DNA from: Caulobacter sp.
GTDB taxonomy: Bacteria; Pseudomonadota; Alphaproteobacteria; Caulobacterales; Caulobacteraceae
Reading direction: 5' to 3'
Assembly: GCA_016125585.1 (NCBI GenBank)
Contig: WGLL01000009.1
Location: 124,001-188,000, forward strand
Length of the DNA: 64,000 bases
Under the pieces are notes generated by a model. That model worked only from the letters and a program-made list of their open reading frames with translations, was not told where the DNA came from and made no database searches. Shown in pieces: positions 15,492 to 24,750 of this stretch. Both the position numbers and the translations under genes were made by a program. How positions within the stretch are numbered: the stretch's first letter is position 1; every line of letters begins with the position of its first letter.

Positions 15492-16268
15492 TCAGGCGTC
15501 GTAGCCGGGAAGGCTGCGCTCGATCTGGCGCAGACAGCCGGGCCAGGCCAGACCGCCGATGGGTCCCATGCCGTTGCCCATCTGACCGCGCACCTCGGCC
15601 TGGGAGGCTTCCGGCGCGAACAGCACGCCCTGACGGCCGGCGCTCAGCGCCATGACCTGCTGGGCGCAGGCGCGTTCCAGATAGAACATGCCCAGCCAGC
15701 ATTCCGCCGCCGAGGAGCCGACCGCGAGGGTGCCGTGATTGCGCAGCATCATCAGCTTCTTGGTCGCGCCCAGATCGGCCACCAGCCGTTCCCGCTCGTC
15801 CAGGTTCAGGGCGATGCCCTCATAGTCATGATAGGCCAACTGAGGCAGCACGATCAGCGCGTGCTGGCTGAGCGGCAGCAGACCCTCGGCCTGAGCCGCG
15901 ACGGCGACGCCCTGGTCCGAATGCAGGTGCATCACGAACATCGCATCCTCACGGGCCGCATGCACCGCCGAATGGATGGTGAAGCCCGCCGGATTGATGA
16001 AATAGGGCGTCTCCTGCAACACCTTGCCCTCGAGGTCGATCTTGACCAGCGAGGAGGCGGTGATCTCGTCGAAGAACATGCCGTAGGGATTGATCAGGAA
16101 GTGGTGCTCGGGCCCGGGAATGCGGGCCGAGATGTGGGTGAAGATCATGTCATCCCACCCGTGCAGGGCGACGAGGCGATAGAGCGCCGCCAGATCGACC
16201 CGCGCCTTCCATTCCTCGGCGCTGACCTTGTCCTTCAGCGATGACGCCGGCGTTGAACCGTCAGCCAT
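15492..16268 (-). CDS. Class II aldolase/adducin family protein
   Basis: A 258-residue protein of the class II (metal-dependent) aldolase/adducin fold. Likely metal-binding histidines are H114 and H116 in MHLHSDQG and H178 in LRNHGT, and an ISARIPG segment lies near the N-terminus. Characterised bacterial members act on sugar phosphates, but many stand-alone proteins of this length have unknown substrates. The start at 16268 has a strong AAGGAG site 6 bp upstream; a longer frame to 16463 overlaps glpK and is not credible. It lies 73 bp downstream of glycerol kinase and shares its terminator, so co-transcription is likely. A metabolic link to glycerol is inference. Confidence 0.85.
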   Translation of the reverse strand: MADGSTPASSLKDKVSAEEWKARVDLAALYRLVALHGWDDMIFTHISARIPGPEHHFLINPYGMFFDEITASSLVKIDLEGKVLQETPYFINPAGFTIHSAVHAAREDAMFVMHLHSDQGVAVAAQAEGLLPLSQHALIVLPQLAYHDYEGIALNLDERERLVADLGATKKLMMLRNHGTLAVGSSAAECWLGMFYLERACAQQVMALSAGRQGVLFAPEASQAEVRGQMGNGMGPIGGLAWPGCLRQIERSLPGYDA

Positions 16269-16341
16269 GGCGATCTCCTTCCCGATTTGAACCGTTGTTT
16301 GAACCGTCGCGCCGGGGCAGGCCCGCGTCAAGTGGCGAGGG

Positions 16342-17835
16342 TCAGCACCTGACCAGCGCAACAGCGTCCAGCCAGCGGGCGTAGGCGCTCTCCCGGGCGT
16401 GGGTGTCGATGGCGCTGACCAGCCGTTCTCCGCCCGGCCGGGCCCTGGCCGCCGACTCCACATCGGCGAAAACCCCGGCGCCGACCCCGGCGTACAGGGC
16501 CGCTCCCAGGGCCGTGGTCTCTTCGTAGTTGACCCGGAACACCGGCAGGTCGGTCAGATCGGCCAGTCGCTGGCTGAACCAGGCGCTTCGCGACATGCCG
16601 CCGTCGATGCGCAGTTCCGCCGCCTCGCCGAAGGCTTCCGGCGCGTCCGCCTGCATGGCCTCGATCAGGTCCCGCGTCTGCAGCGCGCAGGCGTCGAAGG
16701 TGGCGGCGGCGATTTCCGCCAGTCCGGCGTCGCGCGTCAGGCCGAAGATGGCGCCGCGCGCCTCGGCGTCCCACCACGGCGCGCCCAGGCCGGTGAAGGC
16801 CGGCACCACCACCACCCCGCTGCCGGCCCGGGCGGTGCGGGCCAGGGCTTCGGCGGCGGCGGGGCCGCCCGTCAGTCCCAGGCCCTCGCCCAGCCACTGG
16901 ATCGCCGCCCCGGCGACAAAGATCGATCCTTCCAGGGCGTAGGTCGTCCGACCGCCCACACGGGCGGCGATGGTCGTCAGCAACCGCGAGCCGGAGGTCG
17001 GCCGCGCCTCGCCGGTGTTGAGCAGCATGAAGCAGCCGGTGCCGTAGGTGGCCTTCATTTCGCCCGGATGAATGCACCCCTGCCCCATCATCGCCGCCTG
17101 CTGGTCGCCGGCGACGCCGCGGATCGGTGCGGGAAGTCCCAGGATGTCCGGCCGGGTCATGCCGAAGTCGTCGGCGCAATCGAGAACCCTGGGCAGCAGC
17201 GAGGCCGGAACCTCGAAGATTTCCAGCATCTCCGGCGACCAGTCCTGGGTCTCGATGTCGAACAACAGGGTGCGGCAGGCGTTGGTGGCGTCAGTGGCGT
17301 GAACCGCGCCCCCGGTCAGATTCCAGATCGCCCAGCAGTCCATGGTTCCGGCCAGCAGTTCGCCCCGCTCGGCGCGGTCGCGGGCTCCCGGCACATTGTC
17401 CAGCAACCAGGCGATCTTGGTCGCCGAGAAATAGGGGTCCAGCAGCAGACCGGTGACGGCGGTGACGCGGGGTTCGACCCCGGCCCGGACAAGCGCCTCG
17501 CAGGCCTCGGCCGTGCGGCGATCCTGCCAGACGATCGCCGGGTGAATCGGTCGGCCGGTCGCCTTGTCCCAGATCACCACTGTCTCGCGCTGGTTGGTGA
17601 TGCCGATGGCCGCGACCTCGTTGGCCGGGCGTCCCGACTTGCTGACCGCCTCGCGCAGCACCGCGGCGCAGGCCGTCCAGATCTCCTCGGCGTCGTGTTC
17701 CACCCAACCGTCATGCGGATAGCTCTGGCGCAGCGGCCGGCTGGCCTCGGCCAACGGCTTGCCGGTCAGGTCAAAGACGATCGCCCGCGTGCTGGTCGTG
17801 CCCTGGTCCAGGGCCAGGATCACCGGATCGGCCAT
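16342..17835 (-). CDS. glpK: Glycerol kinase
   Basis: A 497-residue cytosolic FGGY-family kinase that phosphorylates glycerol to sn-glycerol 3-phosphate. It has the N-terminal ATPase-fold motif ALDQGTTSTRAIVFD, the substrate-contact segments (TNQRETVVIWDKATGRP, IVWQDRRTAE), the YGTGCFMLLNTG motif and the C-terminal RIDGGMSRSAWFSQRLADL signature. Length matches glycerol kinases (about 500). No facilitator or glycerol-3-phosphate dehydrogenase gene is adjacent. A class II aldolase follows in the same direction. Confidence 0.95.
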   Translation of the reverse strand: MADPVILALDQGTTSTRAIVFDLTGKPLAEASRPLRQSYPHDGWVEHDAEEIWTACAAVLREAVSKSGRPANEVAAIGITNQRETVVIWDKATGRPIHPAIVWQDRRTAEACEALVRAGVEPRVTAVTGLLLDPYFSATKIAWLLDNVPGARDRAERGELLAGTMDCWAIWNLTGGAVHATDATNACRTLLFDIETQDWSPEMLEIFEVPASLLPRVLDCADDFGMTRPDILGLPAPIRGVAGDQQAAMMGQGCIHPGEMKATYGTGCFMLLNTGEARPTSGSRLLTTIAARVGGRTTYALEGSIFVAGAAIQWLGEGLGLTGGPAAAEALARTARAGSGVVVVPAFTGLGAPWWDAEARGAIFGLTRDAGLAEIAAATFDACALQTRDLIEAMQADAPEAFGEAAELRIDGGMSRSAWFSQRLADLTDLPVFRVNYEETTALGAALYAGVGAGVFADVESAARARPGGERLVSAIDTHARESAYARWLDAVALVRC

Positions 17836-18024
17836 TAGGCGTTTCTCCCCATCATTCGGGCTCCACGCGCTGGAGCCACGTTGTTCGTGGCAGGCCGACG
17901 CAGCGACGGCCTGAAAAACTGCGTCGTCGCGGCGCGGTTACCCGTTCTGGGCGCTGCTCTTAAGCATGTTTTCACGTCCGCCGATCAGGGTGAACATCAC
18001 AGCGCTGATTCGAGGGAATTGCGA

Positions 18025-19134
18025 GTGTCGCTCGCCGCCCAGACTGCCGAACTTCTGGACCTGGCGCGGGATCGCGAGCCCAAGGCGCGTGAGCGGCTGC
18101 TCGACGGCATCATCGCCCTGTGCAACTCCGCATCCTCGATCGTGGACAGCGAGACAATTCAGGGATTGCTCGGCTCGATCTTCATGCAGCTGGTAGCTCA
18201 GGCCGAACGCGACATTCGCATCCGCCTGTCGGAAAAACTCTCCTCGGCCGAGTGGGCCCCCTCGGCCCTGATCAATGTCCTGGCCCTCGACGAGATCGAG
18301 ATCGCCGCGCCGGTGATCGCCAACAGCCCGGTGCTGAAGGATCACGATCTGATCCGCATCCTGGTGGAATCCACCCTCGACCATCAGATCGCCGTCGCCC
18401 GGCGCGGGAAGATCACGTCCACTGTCGTCGAGGCCATCCTGCAGCAGGACGAACCGGCGGTGCTGACCGCCCTGGCCGCCAACGACACCGCCGGCATATC
18501 CGACGAGGGCATGGCGCGCCTGGTTGAATCCTCGCGCCGCATCGCCTCGCTTCGCAGTCCCCTCGCCCGCCATCCCCGGCTGTCCTCGGACATGGGGCTT
18601 CAGCTCTATCTGTGGGTTGGCCAGTCGCTGCGCACGGCCCTGATGGCCCGCTTCCGGCTTGACCCGGCGATGATGGACGGCCTGTTGGCCGAGTCCGTGC
18701 GCGAGGCGCATGCCCTGCCCGGCGACCGCGAGGTCGTCGCGCGGCTGGCCCAGGCCGATGAGGCCGAGAACGAGCGGCGTCTGGTCGACAAGCTGCATGA
18801 GGCCGGCCAACTGAGACCCGGCTTCCTGCTGCGGATGCTGCGGGAGCGCAAGCTGAACCTGTTTGTCGCCGCCCTGGCCGCTCTGGGCGGGTTCCAACCG
18901 GACCATATTCGCCGCGCCATCGACAGCGATCGGCCCGAACTCCTGGCCCTGGCCTGCGTGGCGGTCGGCATTGATCGCGGGGTCTTCCCGGCCATCCTCG
19001 ACTCGGTGCGGGAGCTGAACGGCGGCGCTCCGGGCGGAGGCCCTGAAAGCCTGCGTCGGGCCGCGGGCGCCTTTGGTCCGTTCGACGCCGACATCGCCGG
19101 CATGGCGTTCCGGCAGGCGATTTCCGTGGTTTGA
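18025..19134 (+). CDS. DUF2336 protein (copy 1)
   Basis: A 369-residue, mostly helical protein of the DUF2336 family, found mainly in alphaproteobacteria and of unknown function. Family features are an N-terminal [20 protein letters not shown] helix, repeated [31 protein letters not shown] helical pairs resembling HEAT repeats, and a [16 protein letters not shown] segment. The start is a GTG at 18025 with GAGGG eight bases upstream; an upstream TTG at 17881 is possible but gives a non-conserved leader. NAD kinase follows 34 bp downstream, so co-transcription is likely. A second DUF2336 gene lies about 2.5 kb away. Confidence 0.8.
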   Translation: MSLAAQTAELLDLARDREPKARERLLDGIIALCNSASSIVDSETIQGLLGSIFMQLVAQAERDIRIRLSEKLSSAEWAPSALINVLALDEIEIAAPVIANSPVLKDHDLIRILVESTLDHQIAVARRGKITSTVVEAILQQDEPAVLTALAANDTAGISDEGMARLVESSRRIASLRSPLARHPRLSSDMGLQLYLWVGQSLRTALMARFRLDPAMMDGLLAESVREAHALPGDREVVARLAQADEAENERRLVDKLHEAGQLRPGFLLRMLRERKLNLFVAALAALGGFQPDHIRRAIDSDRPELLALACVAVGIDRGVFPAILDSVRELNGGAPGGGPESLRRAAGAFGPFDADIAGMAFRQAISVV

Positions 19135-19168
19135 CTTTGCCGCTGGCGTCGGGCCTTGCTTGGGCGAC

Positions 19169-19951
19169 ATGTTTCAATCGCAACCGACCCTGACCCGCCT
19201 CGCCTTCGCCGCCAGCGACCGCCCGGAAGCCCGGGAGGCGCTTGCCCGGCTGACCGCCAAGTATGGCCAGTCGCCCGAACCCGAGGCCCAGGTCATCGTC
19301 GCCCTGGGCGGCGACGGCTTCATGCTCGAGACCCTTCACCGCACCATGGCGCTGAACAAGCCGATCTACGGCATGAACCGCGGCTCGGTCGGGTTTCTGA
19401 TGAACGAATACAGCGAGGATGAGTTGATCGAGCGGGTCAACGCCGCCGAGCGTGCAGTGATCCATCCCCTGACCATGGTTGCCATCGACAGCCACCGCCG
19501 CCAGCACCGGGCCTTGGCCATCAACGAGGTCTCCCTGCTGCGCCAGACGCGCCAGACGGCGAAGCTTCGGGTCTCCATCGACGGCAAGGTGCGAATGTCC
19601 GAACTGGTGTGCGACGGCCTGCTGGTCGCCACGCCGGCCGGCTCGACGGCCTACAACCTGTCGGCCTACGGGCCGATCATCCCGATTGACGCCCGGGTCC
19701 TGGCCCTGACGCCGATCAGCGCCTTCCGGCCTCGCCGCTGGCGCGGCGCCCTGCTCTCCCACACCGCCCGGGTGACCATCGAGGTGCTGGAAGCCGACAA
19801 GCGTCCGGTCAGCGCCGTCGCCGACAATTTCGAGGTCCGCGATGTCGTCGAGGTTCACATTGGCGAGGATCGCAGCACGAGCATGGCGATGATGTTCGAC
19901 GCCGGCCGCAGTCTTGAGGAACGGGTGCTGGCTGAACAGTTCAGCGGTTAG
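19169..19951 (+). CDS. nadK: NAD kinase
   Basis: A 260-residue NAD kinase that makes NADP from NAD and a phosphate donor. It contains the conserved GGDG motif (residues 47-50), the NEVSLLR motif and the glycine-rich [19 protein letters not shown] segment that binds NAD. Length is typical of bacterial short-form enzymes. It begins 34 bp after DUF2336 copy 1. The start at 19169 matches the usual N-terminus; the upstream in-frame extension overlaps the DUF2336 gene. Confidence 0.93.
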   Translation: MFQSQPTLTRLAFAASDRPEAREALARLTAKYGQSPEPEAQVIVALGGDGFMLETLHRTMALNKPIYGMNRGSVGFLMNEYSEDELIERVNAAERAVIHPLTMVAIDSHRRQHRALAINEVSLLRQTRQTAKLRVSIDGKVRMSELVCDGLLVATPAGSTAYNLSAYGPIIPIDARVLALTPISAFRPRRWRGALLSHTARVTIEVLEADKRPVSAVADNFEVRDVVEVHIGEDRSTSMAMMFDAGRSLEERVLAEQFSG

Positions 19952-20180
19952 ACCCCCCGATTGCTTGTCGATACAGCGTCTCGCATTCCTGCCCGCGCCG
20001 GGATTCTTCGCCCTTCGGGCCGCGGAGCCGGTCTAACGGTCCGCATTGTCAGTTCGGCCCGCGGAATGACCTTGCATCGACGCGCCCGTTGCAGGGTTCC
20101 AAACTGAAATGGCGGTCTCACGGGTTGTTAACACCAAGGCTCTAGAAGTCGAATTGTAGAACGCCAATGGAGAGGCGCGC

Positions 20181-20672
20181 GTGAGCAGCAATACCCCGGT
20201 TCAAGTCATCAATGCCCCCAACACGCTCAAGCTTCGGCTTGGCGGAGGGAAGTTTGGCGGCATCGATGCTGCGGCCATCGCCAAGGCCGAGGCGGCGCTG
20301 AAGTCGTTGTCGGGCAATTTCTCCGAATGGCTTCAGGACGAACTGACCAAGCTGGAGGCGGCGCGTCAGGCGATCCGCGTCGATGGTTTGACGGCGGACT
20401 CCGCGGAAGCCCTCTACTTCCGCGCCCACGACCTCAAGGGCCTCGGAGCCACTTACGAGTTTCCGCTGGTCACCCGCATTGCCGCCTCGCTGTGCAAGCT
20501 CATCGATGATCCGGACACCCGGCTGGCCGCGCCCATGTTCCTGGTCGACGCCCATATCGACGCCATCCGGGCGGCCGTGCGCGACGACATCAAGACCGAC
20601 ACCCACCCCGTCGGAAAGGTTCTCATCACCGAGCTGGAACGCCGGGTGGCCGAGATCGCGCCGGAAGACTAG
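20181..20672 (+). CDS. Histidine phosphotransfer (Hpt) domain protein
   Basis: A 163-residue stand-alone Hpt protein. The phosphoacceptor is H83 in the motif FRAHDLKGLGATYEF, flanked by amphipathic helices typical of the four-helix bundle, with an unusual 45-residue N-terminal extension. It should shuttle phosphate between hybrid histidine kinases and response regulators. A hybrid kinase lies about 2.3 kb downstream, but Hpt partners cannot be assigned from proximity alone. It starts with GTG behind a GAGAGG site and ends at a strong terminator. Confidence 0.85.
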   Translation: MSSNTPVQVINAPNTLKLRLGGGKFGGIDAAAIAKAEAALKSLSGNFSEWLQDELTKLEAARQAIRVDGLTADSAEALYFRAHDLKGLGATYEFPLVTRIAASLCKLIDDPDTRLAAPMFLVDAHIDAIRAAVRDDIKTDTHPVGKVLITELERRVAEIAPED

Positions 20673-20694
20673 GCCGCGCCACCACCAGACATTC

Positions 20695-20726
20695 AAAAGG
20701 CCCCGGTTTGCACCGGGGCCTTTTTC
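20695..20726 (+). terminator. Intrinsic terminator after the Hpt gene
   Basis: Perfect stem AAGGCCCCGGT / ACCGGGGCCTT with a short TTGC loop followed by TTTTTCGTTT, 23 bp after the Hpt stop codon. The A-run on the left arm also allows termination of the convergent Nudix gene. Confidence 0.88.
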
Positions 20727-20762
20727 GTTTGCGCCAGACGATGGCCTTGGGACAGCCGTCGC

Positions 20763-21545
20763 CTATCGGATCGCCGACAGCGGCTCCTCGACCGCGCCAT
20801 AGCCGGCGTCGGCCGGAATGGTCAGCACCCCGCCGCCTTCCCGTCTCTCGACCTTGGGCAGGACAGTCACGAGGGTTCGGTCGCTGGCCCGCGATGTCGC
20901 ATCGGCGGCGCTGTCGGCCTCGCCAAGCAGCTGAAGATTCATCCGCGTCGGAAAGATGATGGTTCGTTCCCCGGTCTGCGCCAGTCTCAAGGCCTCCAGG
21001 GGAGCGATCCATTCGGCGTCGACGGTCTCTCGCCCGTCACAGGCGGCCAGCTGATTGTCGTCGGCCGTGGCCAGATAGAACCAGGTGTCGAATCGCTTGG
21101 GCATCATGTCCGGCGTGATCCAGCGGGCGAACACCGTCAGGGCCGACAGATCCAGCCTCAGGCCGAGTCTCTTGACCACCTCGATGAAGGCCCGCTCGCC
21201 CCGGTCGACCTCGCCGCGCACGCTGGCGGCCCAGTCGTCGCCGTGGAACAGCTCGCCGCTCTCGAAGCGGGCGAGAATGATGCCGGTTTCCTCATAGGCC
21301 TCACGGATCGCGGCGATGCGAAGCGGCCGCTGATCGGCCTCGACCGCCTCCCAGGCGACACAGAAGTCGGCCCAGGCCGGATCGTGATCGCCGTCGTGGG
21401 TCTTGCCGCCGGGGAACACCAGGGCGCCGGAGGCGAAGTCGACCTGATGATGGCGCTTGACCATCAGCACCTCGAAGGCGGGGTCATCCCGCACCAGCAG
21501 GATGGTCGAGGCGGGCCGGATGGCGACGGGGGCTTTGTCTGTCAT
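20763..21545 (-). CDS. Nudix hydrolase with inserted Nudix box (NUDT7/NUDT19-like)
   Basis: A 260-residue Nudix-fold hydrolase. The strand GALVFPGGK starts the Nudix motif, and the catalytic helix REAYEETGI appears only after an insertion of about 35 residues. That arrangement is seen in NUDT19-like acyl-CoA diphosphatases rather than in MutT. The likely substrates are therefore nucleoside diphosphates linked to another moiety, possibly CoA derivatives; this is inference. The start at 21545 is chosen because conservation begins at MTDKAPVAIRPA. The gene converges on the Hpt gene. Confidence 0.82.
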   Translation of the reverse strand: MTDKAPVAIRPASTILLVRDDPAFEVLMVKRHHQVDFASGALVFPGGKTHDGDHDPAWADFCVAWEAVEADQRPLRIAAIREAYEETGIILARFESGELFHGDDWAASVRGEVDRGERAFIEVVKRLGLRLDLSALTVFARWITPDMMPKRFDTWFYLATADDNQLAACDGRETVDAEWIAPLEALRLAQTGERTIIFPTRMNLQLLGEADSAADATSRASDRTLVTVLPKVERREGGGVLTIPADAGYGAVEEPLSAIR

Positions 21546-21627
21546 GGCGCGAGGATGGCGCGCGCCGCAGTGCAACAGCAAGCGTGACGCTGGGGCGCCC
21601 CGATTGCGATTGTCAGACTTACGACCG

Positions 21628-22767
21628 TCAGGCCGCCCCGCGTTGTCCCTCGCGGGCCGGCTTCAGGCGGTCCAGCTTGTCGAGCATGTAGTCGATGTCT
21701 TCGCGTTGGGTGGTGTGCGACTGGGTCAGGAACCTCTGCAGCATCCGCTCCTGGAACCGCTCGCGGTCCCGGGCGCCGCCGTCGAAATCCATCGAGTGGT
21801 AGGTGTCGATCGCGACCCGGAAGGCCGAGAACAGCCGCGCCGGAAGCCCGGCCCGCTCATAGATGGCCCGCAGGCCCAGGGGCCCTGCGTCGTGGATCAT
21901 CAGCCAGGTCCGGTGGTGCGGCACCCCGGCCAGTTCGGCGACGCCGCATTCGAAGAAGTTGATATGCCCGTGGGCCAGCGCCCGCAGCAGCAGGCTCGCC
22001 GTCAGCCGCTTGGCCTTGTTCAGATGGGCGGCGAAGGCCTTGGGATCGTGGGTGCGTCCGGCCTGGTCGACCAGATCCACGATCGCCCGCTCCCGGGTTC
22101 CGATGGCGATCTGCAGCGCCAGTTCCGGCGAGACCGCCTGATGGGTCAGCAGGTGCTCCCGCACCTGATCGCTGACCAGATTGATCAGCTTCTCGGTGAC
22201 CGCCTGCGGCAGCACATTGCGGTAGGCCACCGCCGCCAGGACCTTCTCCGACTTCTCGAACTTCTGCAGGGCCCGCGTCAGGGTCCGCTCGGAGAAAGTG
22301 GCGTTGTCGTTGGCGGCCGCCGTCTCGACCGCCGCCTCGACCCCGTGCTCGACGATAGCGTCCGTCACTCTCTCGGAAATCTTCGGCCGCTTGGCGATGG
22401 CCACCTGCCGCACCGGCCCGCCGAGCCGGACGATTTCCGCCAGGTCGTCGTCGGAAAAAGACGGTGAGAAATTCAGCATCGGCAGGCAGATGCTCTCGAC
22501 ATCCTTGGCCAGCTTCAGCGCGACGTCCCGCGGCACCAGCGGCGAGGATTTCAGGGTCACCGCCAGGGCGCGGCGCACCAGTTCGGCGGCGTCGCCGGCC
22601 ATGACCCGCAGAATATCTTGGGCCTGCAGCCGGTCCTCCCCGGTCAGCGGCTCGCGGTCGATAACCCGGCACAGCTTGTGCGCCGCCAGCGCCCGCTCGT
22701 CGGCGGTCGCGCCCTTGAGCAGGGTGTGAAGATCAGCATCGGTCAAGGCGGCCCGCGTGGTGGTCAT
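21628..22767 (-). CDS. DUF2336 protein (copy 2)
   Basis: A 379-residue DUF2336 protein, a paralogue of the gene at 18025. It is all-helical, with characteristic segments SERVTDAIVEHG and FSERTLTRALQKFEKSEKVLAAVAYRNVLP. The repeated acidic/hydrophobic helix pairs resemble HEAT-like repeats. Function is unknown. It is divergent from a hybrid histidine kinase; the 160-bp gap carries a perfect 8-bp inverted repeat (22815-22834). The ATG at 22767 is preferred over an upstream in-frame start at 22836. Confidence 0.82.
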   Translation of the reverse strand: MTTTRAALTDADLHTLLKGATADERALAAHKLCRVIDREPLTGEDRLQAQDILRVMAGDAAELVRRALAVTLKSSPLVPRDVALKLAKDVESICLPMLNFSPSFSDDDLAEIVRLGGPVRQVAIAKRPKISERVTDAIVEHGVEAAVETAAANDNATFSERTLTRALQKFEKSEKVLAAVAYRNVLPQAVTEKLINLVSDQVREHLLTHQAVSPELALQIAIGTRERAIVDLVDQAGRTHDPKAFAAHLNKAKRLTASLLLRALAHGHINFFECGVAELAGVPHHRTWLMIHDAGPLGLRAIYERAGLPARLFSAFRVAIDTYHSMDFDGGARDRERFQERMLQRFLTQSHTTQREDIDYMLDKLDRLKPAREGQRGAA

Positions 22768-22814
22768 GGCGCTATCGGTGCTCTCGCTTCCCCTTGAGTC
22801 GATCACGGATAGTG

Positions 22815-22834
22815 GATCGTTAGCCTTAACGATC
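22815..22834. promoter_or_regulatory. Inverted repeat between divergent DUF2336 and hybrid kinase genes
   Basis: GATCGTTA-GCCT-TAACGATC, perfect 8-bp arms with a 4-bp centre, in the shared promoter region. It is suited to a dimeric DNA-binding protein; the identity of the regulator is unknown. Confidence 0.5.
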
Positions 22835-22927
22835 AATTGCCTCCCACACCTCTGGTTAAGGATACCGCGTAACGGCTCGCAAACGCCGCCGGGCTACAGT
22901 GGCCTCCGTTCAGCTCGGGGATTCCAC

Positions 22928-24748
22928 GTGTTCGAGATCGCTTCTCCCGACGCCGCGACGCCGTTGCGCGGCGGCGCCAGTTCCACCTCCCAGTGCCTCG
23001 ACGCCCAGCGGCGGCTCCTGCCCTACGCCCTGGCCTGTTTCGCCGTCAGCCTCCCGGTGTTCGTCTGGGCTGGCTCCTTCGCCGAGAATTCCGGCTGGAT
23101 GGCCGCCAGCTTCGCCATCTTCGCCCTCAACTGGGGTGTCTTCTACGCAGTGGTGAACTGGCTGCGGCAGGCGGTCGACGCGCCCGAGAGCCGCCGTGTC
23201 CGGGTCCATATCCTGTCCGCCCTCCTCTGGGCCGGCGCCGTCGCCCAGGTCTCGGCCTTCGCGGACCATGCCGGCCCCGCCCGCGAGCCGCTGCTGCTGA
23301 TGGCCGCCGCCGGCGCCATCGTCTGTTTCTTCTTCAGCGCCCCGTTGCTGCCGGCCCTGCTGATTGTCGGCCCGGCGGCCGCCGCCGGTCCCCTGATCGC
23401 CCTGTTCAGCCATCCGGAAAGCCGCCCCCAGGGCGTCGCCGTCTGGGGCGCGGTCGCTCTGGCCCTGGCCCTCTGCCTGATCCTCAACCGCATGATGCGC
23501 GGCCAGTTCGCCCTGGCCGCCGAGCGCGAGGTGCTGATCGCCGAGCGGAGCGCGACCCTCGATCAGGCCCAGCGCCTGGCCCGCTCCAAGTCAGACATCG
23601 TCGCCACCCTCAGCCACGAAATCCGCAATGGCCTCAATGGCGTGACTCATGTGCTGGCCGCAGCCGCCGGCCAGGGCGGCCGCGCCGCTCCCAGCCGCGA
23701 GCAGCTGGGCGCCGCCCTCAGCGCCGCCAACGAACTGATCGCCGTGCTCAACGCCACCCTGGATTCGGAGACCGCCGAGGCCGGGCGTCTGGCCCTTGAG
23801 AAGAAGCCGTTCGATCCCGTCCGCCTGGCCCGCGATCTGGTGCTCATCAACCGGCCCCAGGCCGCGGCCAAGGGCGTGGAACTGGCGGTGCATGTCGACG
23901 CCGAGCTGGAGGCGGCGCACGGCGCCGTGATCGGCGACGCCACCCGCGCCCGCCAGGTGTTGGTCAACCTGATCGGCAACGCGGTCAAATACACCGTGCG
24001 CGGCCGGATCGAGGCCCGCCTGGAGCTGCGCCCCGACGGCCGGATCGCCATCGCCGTCGCCGACACAGGCCCCGGCCTCACCGCCGAGGAGCTGGAGCTG
24101 GCCTTCGAACCCTTTCGCCGCGTCGAGCGCACCGGCGCGGGCGTGCCGGGCGCAGGCCTTGGCCTGTCCCTGTCGCGCCAGCTGGCCCGGCTGATGGGCG
24201 GCGAGGTCACCGGCCAGAGCGCCCTGGGCGTGGGCAGCTGTTTCACCTTCGAGCTGCCCTGGGAGCCGACGGCCCGGGCGCCCAGCGAGGCCGAGGAGTC
24301 GATCTTCCGGGGCGGTCCCATCACCACCAGCCAGCGGGCGTTGCGGGTCCTCGTCGCCGAGGAAGACGCCCTCAACGCCGCCATGCTGCGCGCCATTCTC
24401 GTACAGCTGGGTCATCAGGTGGTTCAGGCCCAGAACGGCCGCCGGGCGGTCGAACTGCTCGGCGCCTGTGACTTCGACCTGGTCATGCTCGACGCCCGCC
24501 TGCCGGCGATGGACGGCGCCCATCCCGCCGCCGCCATGCGCGGCCTGGACGGTCCCACCGCCAGCCTGCCGATCATCGCCGTCATCGGCGGCGACGCCGG
24601 AGAGGCCCGCGACTGCCTCGACGCCGGGGCCGACGCGGTGCTGCGCAAGCCGGTCAGCGTCGCCGGGGTCGCCCGCGCCGTGGCCGACGCCGCGGCCCGG
24701 GGTCGGGTCCCCTCACCCGGCCATCCCCGGGGCGCCGCCGTCGCCTGA
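22928..24748 (+). CDS. Hybrid sensor histidine kinase with C-terminal receiver domain
   Basis: A 606-residue inner-membrane kinase. About six membrane helices occupy residues 30-190. A HisKA helix follows with the phospho-accepting H230 (ATLSHEIRNGLNGV), then an ATPase domain with N-box NLIGNAVKYT, G1 DTGPGL and G2 GAGLGLSL. A receiver domain has an acidic pocket (VAEEDAL), D522 as phosphoacceptor (MLDARLP) and K574. The receiver's conserved Thr/Ser switch position appears to be Ile553 (IAVIGGD), which is unusual. The start is GTG 22928. The signal sensed is unknown; there is no periplasmic domain. Confidence 0.88.
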   Translation: MFEIASPDAATPLRGGASSTSQCLDAQRRLLPYALACFAVSLPVFVWAGSFAENSGWMAASFAIFALNWGVFYAVVNWLRQAVDAPESRRVRVHILSALLWAGAVAQVSAFADHAGPAREPLLLMAAAGAIVCFFFSAPLLPALLIVGPAAAAGPLIALFSHPESRPQGVAVWGAVALALALCLILNRMMRGQFALAAEREVLIAERSATLDQAQRLARSKSDIVATLSHEIRNGLNGVTHVLAAAAGQGGRAAPSREQLGAALSAANELIAVLNATLDSETAEAGRLALEKKPFDPVRLARDLVLINRPQAAAKGVELAVHVDAELEAAHGAVIGDATRARQVLVNLIGNAVKYTVRGRIEARLELRPDGRIAIAVADTGPGLTAEELELAFEPFRRVERTGAGVPGAGLGLSLSRQLARLMGGEVTGQSALGVGSCFTFELPWEPTARAPSEAEESIFRGGPITTSQRALRVLVAEEDALNAAMLRAILVQLGHQVVQAQNGRRAVELLGACDFDLVMLDARLPAMDGAHPAAAMRGLDGPTASLPIIAVIGGDAGEARDCLDAGADAVLRKPVSVAGVARAVADAAARGRVPSPGHPRGAAVA

Positions 24749-24750
24749 AA

